Origin: an uncultured Succinivibrionaceae bacterium
GTDB lineage: Bacteria > Pseudomonadota > Gammaproteobacteria > Enterobacterales > Succinivibrionaceae
Length of the DNA: 40,813 bases
Reading direction: 5' to 3'
Assembly: GCA_944389865.1 (NCBI GenBank)
Contig: CALXNX010000018.1
Coordinates: 1 to 40,813, forward strand
In this document: one piece after another, positions 26,059 through 34,156 of the stretch
Position numbering within the stretch: position 1 is the first letter of the stretch
Layout: the number at the start of each line of letters is the position of its first letter
Notes under the pieces: generated by a model
What the model was told of the DNA's origin: nothing
Seen by the model: only the letters and a program-made list of their open reading frames with translations
The model's database searches: none
Program-made: the position numbers and the translations under genes

Positions 26059-27894
26059 TTAAGCTGCCGGATCTCCGTCATCAGACATCGCTTTTAATTT
26101 GCGCCACAGGGTATTGCGGCTGATCCCCAGACGCTTAGTCACCTTAGTCTTATTCCCGTTCTCTTCCGTAAGCACCGCTGCGATGATGCGCTGCTCAATT
26201 TCCTCTAAGGTGCCCTGCAGCAGATCGGCGCTTGGCACTGCGCTCCTGGGTGCATATAAAGTCTGCCATTTTTCGGCGGCCGCCTGCAGCGCAGGCGCGT
26301 CGATATACTCCTGATTAAGGCTGGTGGTAACCTGGCGAATGATCCCGCGCAGCTCATGCAGATTGCCGTACCACGGCTCCTGCAGAATGAACTCTTTGGC
26401 GTCGGGCGTAAAGCCCGCGCAGTCCTTGCCGCACAGGCCGCAGGCCTCGCCCAGCGCGATAGCCGCCAGGAACATCAGATCGCCCTGACGCTCGCGCAGC
26501 GGCGGCACGGTAATGAGCAGCGCCTGCAGCGAGCTGAGAATATAGCGCGTCAGCTTGAGCTGCTCCTCCCTAAGCGGCGCTGCTGCCGGCTCAAAGATGC
26601 AGATAAGCCGCGAGCGCCGGCAGAAGCTGCTGTCGTGCAGGTAGGCAAAGAAAAGCTGACAGAGCTCCGGATCGGAGTACTGCAGATTGCGCACGATTAA
26701 GGTAAGGGACAGCGAGTTGAGCAGGGAGTGCGGATCATCAAAGAGTTCCGCCAGATTCTCCCTGCTGAAGGCGCCGGCATCGAGCTCATAAAAGCCGCCC
26801 TTGCCGAAAGCGCTTAGATTGTAGAGCATGTGCGCGAGAGCCTGCCGGCCGGTAAAGCGCTCGCCTGCGATCAAAACCGGCGACTTGGTTGCGGCAAAGG
26901 CTCGGCAGTCCGCCATGGCCTGTACCATTTTGGGATCGGTGGCCTGCAGACTTTCTACCTGAAAAGGATAGGTGGCCCCGGAGAGATCATGCAGGATGAT
27001 CTTCAGCTGTTCGCTTACCTGATGGTACTTGTGCCAGACTATGATAAGTACCGGCTCCTCGCGAAAGAGATCCTGCTTAATCTCCAGGATCCAGCCGTGC
27101 TCCCCGTGGGTAAAGACGGTGCGCTCCTGAATTTTGCCGCAAAGGAATTTTTCAGCGCTGGCGGCGGTGATCTCCTGCATTAAGGAGGAGGCGATCTTTT
27201 GGAGATCCTGACTGTTGATCTGCGAGTGGAGCACGCTGAGATCTTTGGCCACCACAAAATAGGTTACCTCGAGATTTTTGAGAATATTGCGCTGCAGCGC
27301 CTGCAGCTCACGGCAGTCATCCTGCATCTCAAAGAGGGTAAGCAGGGTGGTGAGGCATTGACGCACGCTGTCCTCGCCGGAGCTGATCATAATATTGTTG
27401 ATGCCCTCCATGCGCGCAAAGCGCACCGAGGTGGCATCGCCGATGATAAGCTCGACATTGTCTTCCTTGAGCTTCTTCATCAGGGCGATATTTTCCTCAG
27501 CTGTCTTAGTGACGTAGGTAGGGATTGGGCTTTCGAGCAGGCGGTCTAAATAGCGCGCTGCACGCGTGACTTCATAGAAGCCCACGAGGCAGATCTTCTT
27601 GCTCCGGGTGCTGCGCGCCAGCGACAGGGTATTAATCAGATCGTTGGCGGTGATGCCGATGTCGAAAGTAGGGATCTTGACGCAGGCGCTGATAAGGCGG
27701 GCGGTACCGCCGCGGGAGATGATGGCGTCAACCTCGCAGTTGACGTACTGTCTGGCAATTTCTGCGCCGTAATCCAGCTCGCCGCTTTCGTAGTGCATCT
27801 CCAGCTGCGGGAACTCCGTGGCCACCTCTTTAATGATGTTATCCAAGCCGGGGTACGGGCAGACTGCTAATACCCGGCAGACATGCTTAACCAT
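26059..27894 (-). CDS. PrpR-N/AAA/Fis regulator with degenerate sigma-54 module
   Basis: This 611-aa regulator has a PrpR-type N-terminal sensor (about 5-190: DAIISRGGTARLI, PTFDIGITANDLI, and the later IIGDATSVRFA). A middle PAS-like region (about 195-290) is followed by an AAA domain (about 318-525) and a C-terminal Fis-type helix-turn-helix (NGNKTKVTKRLGISRNTLWR). The AAA part keeps PPLRER and WYGNLHELRG, but Walker A reads GERFTGRQ (Lys to Arg), Walker B has no acidic pair (LTLIVRNLQ), and the GAFTGA loop is deleted. It should not activate sigma-54 polymerase, and no -24/-12 site is seen nearby. It is divergent from the tetronate operon, its probable target. Confidence 0.82.
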   Translation of the reverse strand: MVKHVCRVLAVCPYPGLDNIIKEVATEFPQLEMHYESGELDYGAEIARQYVNCEVDAIISRGGTARLISACVKIPTFDIGITANDLINTLSLARSTRSKKICLVGFYEVTRAARYLDRLLESPIPTYVTKTAEENIALMKKLKEDNVELIIGDATSVRFARMEGINNIMISSGEDSVRQCLTTLLTLFEMQDDCRELQALQRNILKNLEVTYFVVAKDLSVLHSQINSQDLQKIASSLMQEITAASAEKFLCGKIQERTVFTHGEHGWILEIKQDLFREEPVLIIVWHKYHQVSEQLKIILHDLSGATYPFQVESLQATDPKMVQAMADCRAFAATKSPVLIAGERFTGRQALAHMLYNLSAFGKGGFYELDAGAFSRENLAELFDDPHSLLNSLSLTLIVRNLQYSDPELCQLFFAYLHDSSFCRRSRLICIFEPAAAPLREEQLKLTRYILSSLQALLITVPPLRERQGDLMFLAAIALGEACGLCGKDCAGFTPDAKEFILQEPWYGNLHELRGIIRQVTTSLNQEYIDAPALQAAAEKWQTLYAPRSAVPSADLLQGTLEEIEQRIIAAVLTEENGNKTKVTKRLGISRNTLWRKLKAMSDDGDPAA

Positions 27895-28147
27895 ATTGCT
27901 CCGCTGCTCTTATCAGGTGTGCGATTTTTGTGATGATTTATCTGCTTTACAGCATTATATTTGAGTTAAGTGTACCAAATTGAAACAATACATTGCGCCA
28001 TTAATGTCACAAAATAGGACAATTTACAGAAAACAGCAGGCAGAACTTTGATATTCGTCTCATAATTTAACAAATAGGGATTTAAAGCAGAGCGTTGATG
28101 TTTTATTTTTACACAAAAGCTTGGTTTTCCTGGAAGGAGATTTGGAT
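27895..28147. promoter_or_regulatory. Divergent control region, regulator / tetronate operon
   Basis: This is an AT-rich 253-nt region without a gene. TTTTTGTGATGATT (from about 27927) and AATGTCACAAAAT (about 28004) form a distant inverted pair that could be half-sites for a regulator or CRP. CATAAT near 28060 is a possible -10 for the operon. No sigma-54 GG-N10-GC promoter was found by eye. AAGGAG sits 9 nt before the dehydrogenase ATG. Confidence 0.35.
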
Positions 28148-29170
28148 ATGAAAGCTGCTTTTGTCACAGACTTGAAAAAAGTGGAAATTAGAGACATTCC
28201 GGTGCCGGAGATCACTGACGATCAGGTGCTGATCAAAACCCATACCGCAGGCGTATGCGGCTCCGATCTGCATCTGTTCCTGGGCACGCATCCCTTTCGC
28301 AAGGCCCCGGCGATTTTAGGCCATGAAATTGCAGGCGAAATCGTCAAAGTGGGCAGCAAAGTCACCAATGTAAAGGCCGGCGATCGCGTCACCGTTGAGC
28401 CGCAGCTGGGCTGCGGACACTGCCATTTCTGCTATGAAGGCAGCGAGAATCTGTGCTTATCTAAGTCTGTGCCGGGTACGCCCAAGTGGATCGGCACCTT
28501 TGCCGAATACTTCCCGGCTCCGGCCTCAAAGGTCTATAAGCTTGCCGACAGCGTAAGCTATGAAGTGGGCACCCTGATTGAGCCGCTGGCCGTGGCCGTA
28601 CATGCGCTGCACCGCATCGATCAGGGCACGCGCGGGCGCACGCTGTGCATTTTAGGCTCGGGTACGGTGGGTCTCCTGGCTTTAGCCGTAGCCAAAGTAC
28701 AGGGATACAGCCGCATCATCTGCACCGATACGGCACCGTACAACCGTGAGATGGCTTTAAAGTTCGGAGCGGATTATGCTTTAGATCCGCTCAATGAGGA
28801 TGTCGTGTCCCGGGTGAAGGAAATCACCGGCGGCACGGGCGCTGATGCCAGCCTGGTCTGCGCCGGCGCGCCCAACATCATCGATCAGGCCTCCGCCTGC
28901 ACCCGCAAGCAGGGCGTGGTAGGTCTGGTGGCGATGATTACTAAGAATATTCCGGTTTACACCTACAGCTTTGTGTTCAATGAACAGAAGCTCATCGGCT
29001 CCATGACCTACGCGCCCAAATACTTTGCTGAGGCTGCACAGCTGGTTAACAGCGGCCTGAATTTAAAGGATTATGTTACCCAGGAGTTTGCTCTCGATGA
29101 TGCCCAGCAGGCGCTGTCGTGTCTTGCCGAAAAGAAGGAAAACGTCATCAAGGTGATTGTAAAGCCGTAA
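28148..29170 (+). CDS. Zinc-dependent medium-chain alcohol/polyol dehydrogenase
   Basis: This 340-aa MDR-family dehydrogenase resembles sorbitol or threonine dehydrogenases. Motifs: catalytic-zinc Cys in GVCGSDLHLF, GHEIAGEIV, the structural-zinc Cys set in CGHCHFCYEGSENLC, and the Rossmann loop LGSGTVGLLALAV. ATG 28148 with AAGGAG is preferred over 28121. It is the first gene of an operon with a TRAP transporter and OtnK/OtnC homologues, so it probably oxidises the imported sugar acid at C2 or C3. Other tetronate pathways use different dehydrogenase families for this step. The exact substrate is not determinable here. Confidence 0.85.
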   Translation: MKAAFVTDLKKVEIRDIPVPEITDDQVLIKTHTAGVCGSDLHLFLGTHPFRKAPAILGHEIAGEIVKVGSKVTNVKAGDRVTVEPQLGCGHCHFCYEGSENLCLSKSVPGTPKWIGTFAEYFPAPASKVYKLADSVSYEVGTLIEPLAVAVHALHRIDQGTRGRTLCILGSGTVGLLALAVAKVQGYSRIICTDTAPYNREMALKFGADYALDPLNEDVVSRVKEITGGTGADASLVCAGAPNIIDQASACTRKQGVVGLVAMITKNIPVYTYSFVFNEQKLIGSMTYAPKYFAEAAQLVNSGLNLKDYVTQEFALDDAQQALSCLAEKKENVIKVIVKP

Positions 29171-29221
29171 GTTTTCACTAAAAATCCGAAAGTCCCTAAG
29201 TCCCTGATGAGGAGTTGCGTT

Positions 29222-30253
29222 ATGAAGTCTGTTAAAAGTTTTGCGTTAATCACCGCCTTAGCGGCGGCGCTGTCCTTAACTGCAGCCGGCTGCGGCGGCG
29301 ATGAGGGCGGCTCGTCCGCCTCTGCCAAGGCCGAGCCCGAGGCCATTACCCTGAAGCTGGGGCATATTCAGTCCGAGCAGGATCTGTGGCAGTTAGGCTC
29401 CATCAAGTTTAAAGAAGAGGTGGAGAAGCTGTCCAACGGCACCATCAAGGTGGAGATTTTCCCGAACTCAACCTTAGGCGGCGACCGTGATTTGGCCGAA
29501 GGCATGAAGATGGGCACGGTGGACTTTGCTTTAATTGCCGGCGTGCTGGGCAATTTCGATAAGTCCATCTCCATTCTGGAGCTGCCCTACCTCTTCCGCA
29601 ATCATGATGAATACGTCAAGATTGTGAACGGCCCGATCGGCGAGGAGATTGCCGGCAATGTGCTCAAGAGCTCCGGCATCCGCGTGCTCAATTTCTGGGA
29701 TCGCGGCCCGCGTCATGTGACTGCCAATAAAGCCATTATGACGCCGGATGATATCAAGGGCCTGAAGATCCGCGTCCCGGAGATCCCGGCCATGGTTGAT
29801 ACCTGGAAGGCCATGGGCGCCACCCCGACCCCGATGGCATGGTCTGAGGTGTACACCGGCCTGCAGCAGCACACTATTGATGCGCAGGAAAATCCTATCC
29901 CCTTCATTTACGGCGGCCGCATTCAGGAAGTGCAGAGCCACATCAGCCTCACGGCGCATAAGTACGAGTATGTGACCTTGGCGATGTCGGATCGCAAGTT
30001 CCAGCAGCTGACCAAAGAGCAGCAGGACATCATTGTCAAAGCTGCTCAGACGGCCACCGATTATGAAAACAATCTGGTGAATACTGAAACCGAAAAGCTC
30101 TTAAAGGAAATGGTGGAGAAGAACGGCATGACCGTTGATCATCCGGACATTCAGCCCTTTGCCGAGCTGGCGGTCAAGGCTCACCTGCCCTATGCCCAGT
30201 CCATCGGCATGGAAGATCTGTTAAACCGCATCAATAAGGAGTTAGGCCGCTGA
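29222..30253 (+). CDS. dctP: TRAP transporter substrate-binding protein DctP
   Basis: This 343-aa extracytoplasmic solute-binding protein belongs to the DctP family. ATG 29222 follows GAGGAG. The N-terminal signal ends in a lipobox (LTAAGCGGD), so it is probably a lipoprotein. Family motifs: LKLGHIQSEQDLWQLG, FPNSTLGGDRDLAEGMKMG, and the carboxylate-binding Arg in GLKIRVPEIPAMVDTWKAMGATPTPM, followed by EVYTGLQQHTIDAQENP. It binds an organic acid; the neighbouring genes suggest a four-carbon sugar acid. A stable hairpin separates it from dctQ. Confidence 0.93.
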   Translation: MKSVKSFALITALAAALSLTAAGCGGDEGGSSASAKAEPEAITLKLGHIQSEQDLWQLGSIKFKEEVEKLSNGTIKVEIFPNSTLGGDRDLAEGMKMGTVDFALIAGVLGNFDKSISILELPYLFRNHDEYVKIVNGPIGEEIAGNVLKSSGIRVLNFWDRGPRHVTANKAIMTPDDIKGLKIRVPEIPAMVDTWKAMGATPTPMAWSEVYTGLQQHTIDAQENPIPFIYGGRIQEVQSHISLTAHKYEYVTLAMSDRKFQQLTKEQQDIIVKAAQTATDYENNLVNTETEKLLKEMVEKNGMTVDHPDIQPFAELAVKAHLPYAQSIGMEDLLNRINKELGR

Positions 30254-30277
30254 AGTACGCACAAGTCCCCTCTCAAT

Positions 30278-30298
30278 GGCGCGGCGGCAGGCCGCGCC
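30278..30298 (+). terminator. Intercistronic hairpin dctP-dctQ
   Basis: GGCGCGGC-GGCAG-GCCGCGCC, followed by GCTTTA. It may partly terminate or protect upstream mRNA, giving more binding protein than membrane subunits, a common arrangement after binding-protein genes. Confidence 0.5.
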
Positions 30299-30331
30299 GC
30301 TTTATCCCCGATTAGCATAAGGAAAGCTTAA

Positions 30332-30811
30332 ATGCTGAAATTTGAGAACGCTCTATACAATATCCTGAAATACTGCTGCGGGATATTGATCCTGGCCATG
30401 ACCCTGCTGATTTTCTGGCAGGTGGTGTGCCGCTATATGATGAACAATTCCCTGACCTGGTCTGAAGAGCTGGGCCGCTATTTCTTCGTGTGGATCACCT
30501 TTATTGGTCTGCCGGTGGCCCTGAAATACGGCGCGCATGTCTCCATTGATCTGCTGCTCAAGAAGACGCACGGCAGGTTTCATCTTGCCATCCTAACCAT
30601 TAACGCGGCGGTGACCGCAGTGCTGGGCATTCTGATCTGCTGGTCCGGCGTGAGACTGTTCTTTGTCGGCATCGGGCAGATCTCGTCGGCCATGCAGCTG
30701 CCGATGCAGTACGTTTACGCCGTCATCCCTTTCAGCGGCCTGGCCTTGTGCTTCTTCGCCGTCACGGTTTTCATTGAAGAGCGCCGCAAATTTTTAGCAG
30801 GAGATAAATAA
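30332..30811 (+). CDS. dctQ: TRAP transporter small permease DctQ
   Basis: This 159-aa protein has four membrane segments (about 14-34, 49-67, 85-110 and 125-148). The family signature is SLTWSEELGRYFFVWITFIGLP, then KYGAHVSIDLL. It partners DctM in the sodium-driven symporter. The start lies 78 nt after dctP, and 1 nt separates it from dctM. Confidence 0.92.
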   Translation: MLKFENALYNILKYCCGILILAMTLLIFWQVVCRYMMNNSLTWSEELGRYFFVWITFIGLPVALKYGAHVSIDLLLKKTHGRFHLAILTINAAVTAVLGILICWSGVRLFFVGIGQISSAMQLPMQYVYAVIPFSGLALCFFAVTVFIEERRKFLAGDK

Positions 30812-30812
30812 G

Positions 30813-32078
30813 ATGCTGTACGCCCTTTTAGGCATCACCTTTGTGGTGTTCTTAGTGCTGGGCCTGCCGATTGCCTTTGTGCTGACGGTGTCTGCCCTCT
30901 CGGCCTGTTTTTATCTAGGCTACCCGCTGGATATTATGTGCCAGCGCTTCTTTACGGCCATCGACTCCTTCCCTCTGATGGCTATTCCGCTCTTTATGCT
31001 GGCCGGCACCTTCATGTCCAAAGGCGGCATCACGGAAGCCATTATCAGCTTTGCGCTGTCCATTGTCGGCGGCATCCGCGGCTCGCTGGCCCACGTGGTG
31101 GCCATCAGCGGCATCATCATGGGCGGCATTTCAGGCTCGGGCGTGGCTGATACCGCGGCCTTAGGCACGGTGATGGTGCCGGAGATGAAAAAGCGCGGCT
31201 ATAACGTCGAGTTTTCGGCAGCCTTAGTGGCAGCCTCCGGCGCTATCGGCCTGATTATCCCGCCGTCCATTGCCATCATTATTTACGGCGTGACCACCCA
31301 GTCCTCCATCGGCGATTTATTCCTCGCCGCCATCATTCCGGGTGTGGCTATCGGCCTTGGCTTTCTTATCTATTCCTGGTGGTATACCCGCAGGCACAAT
31401 TATCCGGCTGAAGGCGCAGTGCCGTTTAAGGAAATGGTGCACCGCTTCAGAGTCGCCTTCTGGGCGCTGTTAATGCCGGTGATGATCATTTGGGGTATTC
31501 GCGGCGGCGTGTTCACCCCGACCGAAGGCGGTGCGGTGGTGGCGGTCTATGCCATGATCCTAAGCATCTTCGTGTACCGCAAGATCACCTGGAAGGATAT
31601 CCTGCCGGTGTGCATTGACGCGGCCGTCAATACTGCGGCCATCGCCATCATCATTGCAGCTACCTCCCTGTTCGGCTGGATTTTGGCCAGCGAGCGCATC
31701 CCGCAGCTGCTGTCGGCGGCCCTGGTGTCCATTTCGTCCAATCGCTATGTGCTGGTTACCATCGTGATCGGTCTGCTTTTGATCTGCGGCATGTTCCTTG
31801 ACAGCTCGCCTGCCATTCTGCTGCTCTGCCCGATCCTGGCTCCGGCCATGCAGGCTGTAGGCGTGGACTTAGTGCAGTTCGGCATCGTCATGGTGATCGT
31901 GCTTACCATCGGCCTGTTGACGCCTCCGGTTGGTACGGCGCTGTTTGTTGCCAGCAACGTCACCAAAGTACCTTTGGTAAAACTCAGCATCCGCGTACTG
32001 CCCTTCATCGGCATCATGCTGCTGGTGGCGCTGGCCATTGCGTACATTCCGGAGATCGTCACCTGGGTGGAAAAATAA
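30813..32078 (+). CDS. dctM: TRAP transporter large permease DctM
   Basis: This 421-aa protein with about 11-12 membrane segments forms the transport channel. Family motifs: PLFMLAGTFMSKGGIT, GGISGSGVADTAALGTVMVPEMKKRGYN, ASGAIGLIIPPSIAIIIYG, FTPTEGGAVVAVYA and LTPPVGTALFVASN. It follows dctQ by 1 nt and lies 11 nt before the kinase gene, so it is clearly in one operon. Confidence 0.95.
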   Translation: MLYALLGITFVVFLVLGLPIAFVLTVSALSACFYLGYPLDIMCQRFFTAIDSFPLMAIPLFMLAGTFMSKGGITEAIISFALSIVGGIRGSLAHVVAISGIIMGGISGSGVADTAALGTVMVPEMKKRGYNVEFSAALVAASGAIGLIIPPSIAIIIYGVTTQSSIGDLFLAAIIPGVAIGLGFLIYSWWYTRRHNYPAEGAVPFKEMVHRFRVAFWALLMPVMIIWGIRGGVFTPTEGGAVVAVYAMILSIFVYRKITWKDILPVCIDAAVNTAAIAIIIAATSLFGWILASERIPQLLSAALVSISSNRYVLVTIVIGLLLICGMFLDSSPAILLLCPILAPAMQAVGVDLVQFGIVMVIVLTIGLLTPPVGTALFVASNVTKVPLVKLSIRVLPFIGIMLLVALAIAYIPEIVTWVEK

Positions 32079-32089
32079 GAGGATTTGAC

Positions 32090-33376
32090 ATGACTTATCA
32101 TTTATATCTTGGCATGGTCGGCGATGACTTTACGGGATCGAGCGATGCCGCTTCCTTTGCAGCCAAATCAGGTCTTAAAACCATGCTCTTTGACGGCATC
32201 CCTCAGGAAATTGACCTTAAAAAAGAAGGGGTGCAGGCGGCCATTATTGCGCTGAAAAGCCGCATGGCCCCGGTAGAGGAGGCAAAGCAGATCACGCTTG
32301 AGGCGGCCAAATGGCTGCGCGCTCACGGGGCAGAGCATATTTACAGCAAATACTGCTCGACCTTTGACTCTACCCCTAAGGGCAATATCGGGCCCATTTT
32401 GGACAATTTCCTGGAGCACTTCGGGGCTAAGGCCAGCTTCCTCTGCCCGGCCCTGCCGGTCAACGGGCGCGTGGTGAAGGACGGCATCCTCTATATCAAT
32501 GGAGTACCGCTGGCAGACAGCCCGATGAAGCATCATCCCTTAACGCCGATGTGGGACTCGAGGCTCAAGAATTTAATGGAGGCGCAGTCGCAGTATCCCT
32601 GTTTTGAAGTGCCGCACGATCTGCTCTACGATGACGCCGCGCTCAAAGCCTTCCTCACGGATTTAGATTCAAGGCATGAGCACTATTACTTGGTGCCCGA
32701 TTATGCCGACGACGAGGACGCCGAACGCATTGCCGCAGTCTTCGGCGATATGCTGGTGCAAAGCGGCGGCTCGGGCATTTTAACCGCTTTAGGGCAGCGT
32801 TATCTTAAAGATCAGCCAAAAGCCCCGGGCGGACATATGCCGCCCTCGCAGACTGCAGGGCGGGCGCTCCTTTTGGCCGGTTCCTGCTCGACGGCGACCC
32901 AGCAGCAGATTAAAAACTTCATTGCTAAAGGGCATCAAGCCGTGAAGATTGACGCCGATAAGCTTATGGCCGGCACTTTAACTGCGGATCTGCTGTGGGA
33001 GCAGGTGAAAGGGAGCGCCGAGCCGTGTCTGATTTATTCCACCGCTCCGGCAGATGAAGTGGCAGCGCTGCAGCAGCGCTACGGGGTGGAGCCCTTAGCG
33101 GCCAAAATTGAAGGCTTGATGACGGATCTTGCCAGGATGGCCTTTGCCGCAGGCTTTACGCGCTTTATTGTGGCAGGCGGCGAGACCTCCGGGGCGGTGA
33201 TGAAAGCGCTGCCGCCTGACGGCTATTTAATCGGTGAAAGCGTGGCGCCGGGCGTGCCGGTGATGGTGCCGGCGGGCAATCCGGCGGTGCGCTTAGTGCT
33301 CAAATCCGGCAATTTCGGCGATCCGCAGTTTTTCGATACGGCGCTGCAGTTTACAGGTAAAGAAGAAGGAAAGTAG
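32090..33376 (+). CDS. otnK: 3-oxo-tetronate kinase (OtnK, DUF1537 family)
   Basis: OtnK phosphorylates 3-oxo-tetronate to 3-oxo-tetronate 4-phosphate. The 428-aa product has the N-terminal DUF1537 substrate domain (MVGDDFTGSSDAASFAAKSG, ALKSRMAP, YSKYCSTFDSTPKGNIGPIL, PALPVNGRVVKDG) and a C-terminal nucleotide-binding domain (LLLAGSCSTATQQQI, RFIVAGGETSGAVMKAL, LVLKSGNFGDPQFF). The family also contains D-threonate and D-erythronate kinases, so the stereochemistry of the substrate is open. The adjacent decarboxylase supports the 3-oxo-tetronate route. Confidence 0.88.
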   Translation: MTYHLYLGMVGDDFTGSSDAASFAAKSGLKTMLFDGIPQEIDLKKEGVQAAIIALKSRMAPVEEAKQITLEAAKWLRAHGAEHIYSKYCSTFDSTPKGNIGPILDNFLEHFGAKASFLCPALPVNGRVVKDGILYINGVPLADSPMKHHPLTPMWDSRLKNLMEAQSQYPCFEVPHDLLYDDAALKAFLTDLDSRHEHYYLVPDYADDEDAERIAAVFGDMLVQSGGSGILTALGQRYLKDQPKAPGGHMPPSQTAGRALLLAGSCSTATQQQIKNFIAKGHQAVKIDADKLMAGTLTADLLWEQVKGSAEPCLIYSTAPADEVAALQQRYGVEPLAAKIEGLMTDLARMAFAAGFTRFIVAGGETSGAVMKALPPDGYLIGESVAPGVPVMVPAGNPAVRLVLKSGNFGDPQFFDTALQFTGKEEGK

Positions 33377-33388
33377 GAGGTGAAGATC

Positions 33389-34003
33389 ATGACAGTCTTA
33401 AAGCAGCCGGAGGTGCAGCAGCAGATAAAGCAGGCGATTTTCGTGGCTAAGGCTTTGTTTGATCGCAATAAGGTCTCAGGCTCGTCAGCCAATTTCAGCT
33501 TTAGAGCCGGCGATGCGGTGGTGATCTCGGCCTCAGGCTGCTCCCTGGGAGCGATGACGGAGGACAATTTCACGGTTATAGACCTCGAGGGCACAGTACT
33601 CGAAGGACCTAAGCCCAGCAAGGAGGCGCCGCTGCATTTGGCCTTCTACCGCAAGGATCCAAAGATCGGCGCCGTACTGCATACCCACAGTTTTTACTCG
33701 GTGCTGTGGTCCTGCCTTAAGCATCAGAATGAGGCCGATGTGGTGCCCAAGTACACGCCGTATTTGGAGATGAAACTGGGCAGGGTCGGGCTTATCCCTT
33801 ATGCCCCGCCGGGATCGGCTGAGCTCTTTAAACTTGCCGGCGAGCGCATCCATACGGCCGCTGGTTTTCTTTTGGCCCATCACGGACCGGTAGTGCCGGG
33901 GCGGAACATTATGGATGCCTTCAACATTCTGGAGGAGCTGGAGGAAAGCTGCCGCATTGCCTGGTACTGCAAAGACCATCCGGAAATCAGCTTGATTCCT
34001 TAG
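33389..34003 (+). CDS. otnC: 3-oxo-tetronate-4-phosphate decarboxylase (OtnC, class II aldolase)
   Basis: This 204-aa class II aldolase/adducin-family protein probably converts 3-oxo-tetronate 4-phosphate to dihydroxyacetone phosphate and CO2. ATG 33389 is preferred over GTG 33380, which lies within the AGGAGGT binding site. Zinc and catalytic residues: SKEAPLHLAFY (Glu), VLHTHSFYS (two His) and LAHHGPVV (His). KVSGSSANFSFR and ISASGCSLG fit the phosphate-binding region. It follows otnK by 12 nt. Other members cleave L-fuculose or L-ribulose phosphates, but the otnK pairing favours OtnC. Confidence 0.88.
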   Translation: MTVLKQPEVQQQIKQAIFVAKALFDRNKVSGSSANFSFRAGDAVVISASGCSLGAMTEDNFTVIDLEGTVLEGPKPSKEAPLHLAFYRKDPKIGAVLHTHSFYSVLWSCLKHQNEADVVPKYTPYLEMKLGRVGLIPYAPPGSAELFKLAGERIHTAAGFLLAHHGPVVPGRNIMDAFNILEELEESCRIAWYCKDHPEISLIP

Positions 34004-34027
34004 CATAAGTTTCTGATCGGGGATCCG

Positions 34028-34060
34028 ATGCCGGCCAGTGCGCCGGCATTATTCGTCTTT
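34028..34060 (+). terminator. Terminator after the tetronate operon
   Basis: ATGCCGGC-N6-GCCGGCAT, followed by TATTCGTCTTT. Strong stem, moderate U-tract. Confidence 0.6.
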
Positions 34061-34121
34061 GCTGCCATCCTGCCGAAGCGGACGGCAGTCCTCTGATCCG
34101 GCGTGAATTCCGGCGTTTAGA

Positions 34122-34130
34122 TGGTACAAT
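34122..34130 (+). promoter_or_regulatory. Extended -10 for queA-tgt
   Basis: TGGTACAAT, 26 nt before the queA GTG, with no consensus -35. Confidence 0.5.
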
Positions 34131-34156
34131 AGCGCGCACTTTAAGAGGATCTAACC

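Noticed and set aside
27895-28147. Sigma-54 promoter for the tetronate operon
   Set aside because: No GG-N10-GC (-24/-12) pattern was found, and the regulator lacks GAFTGA.
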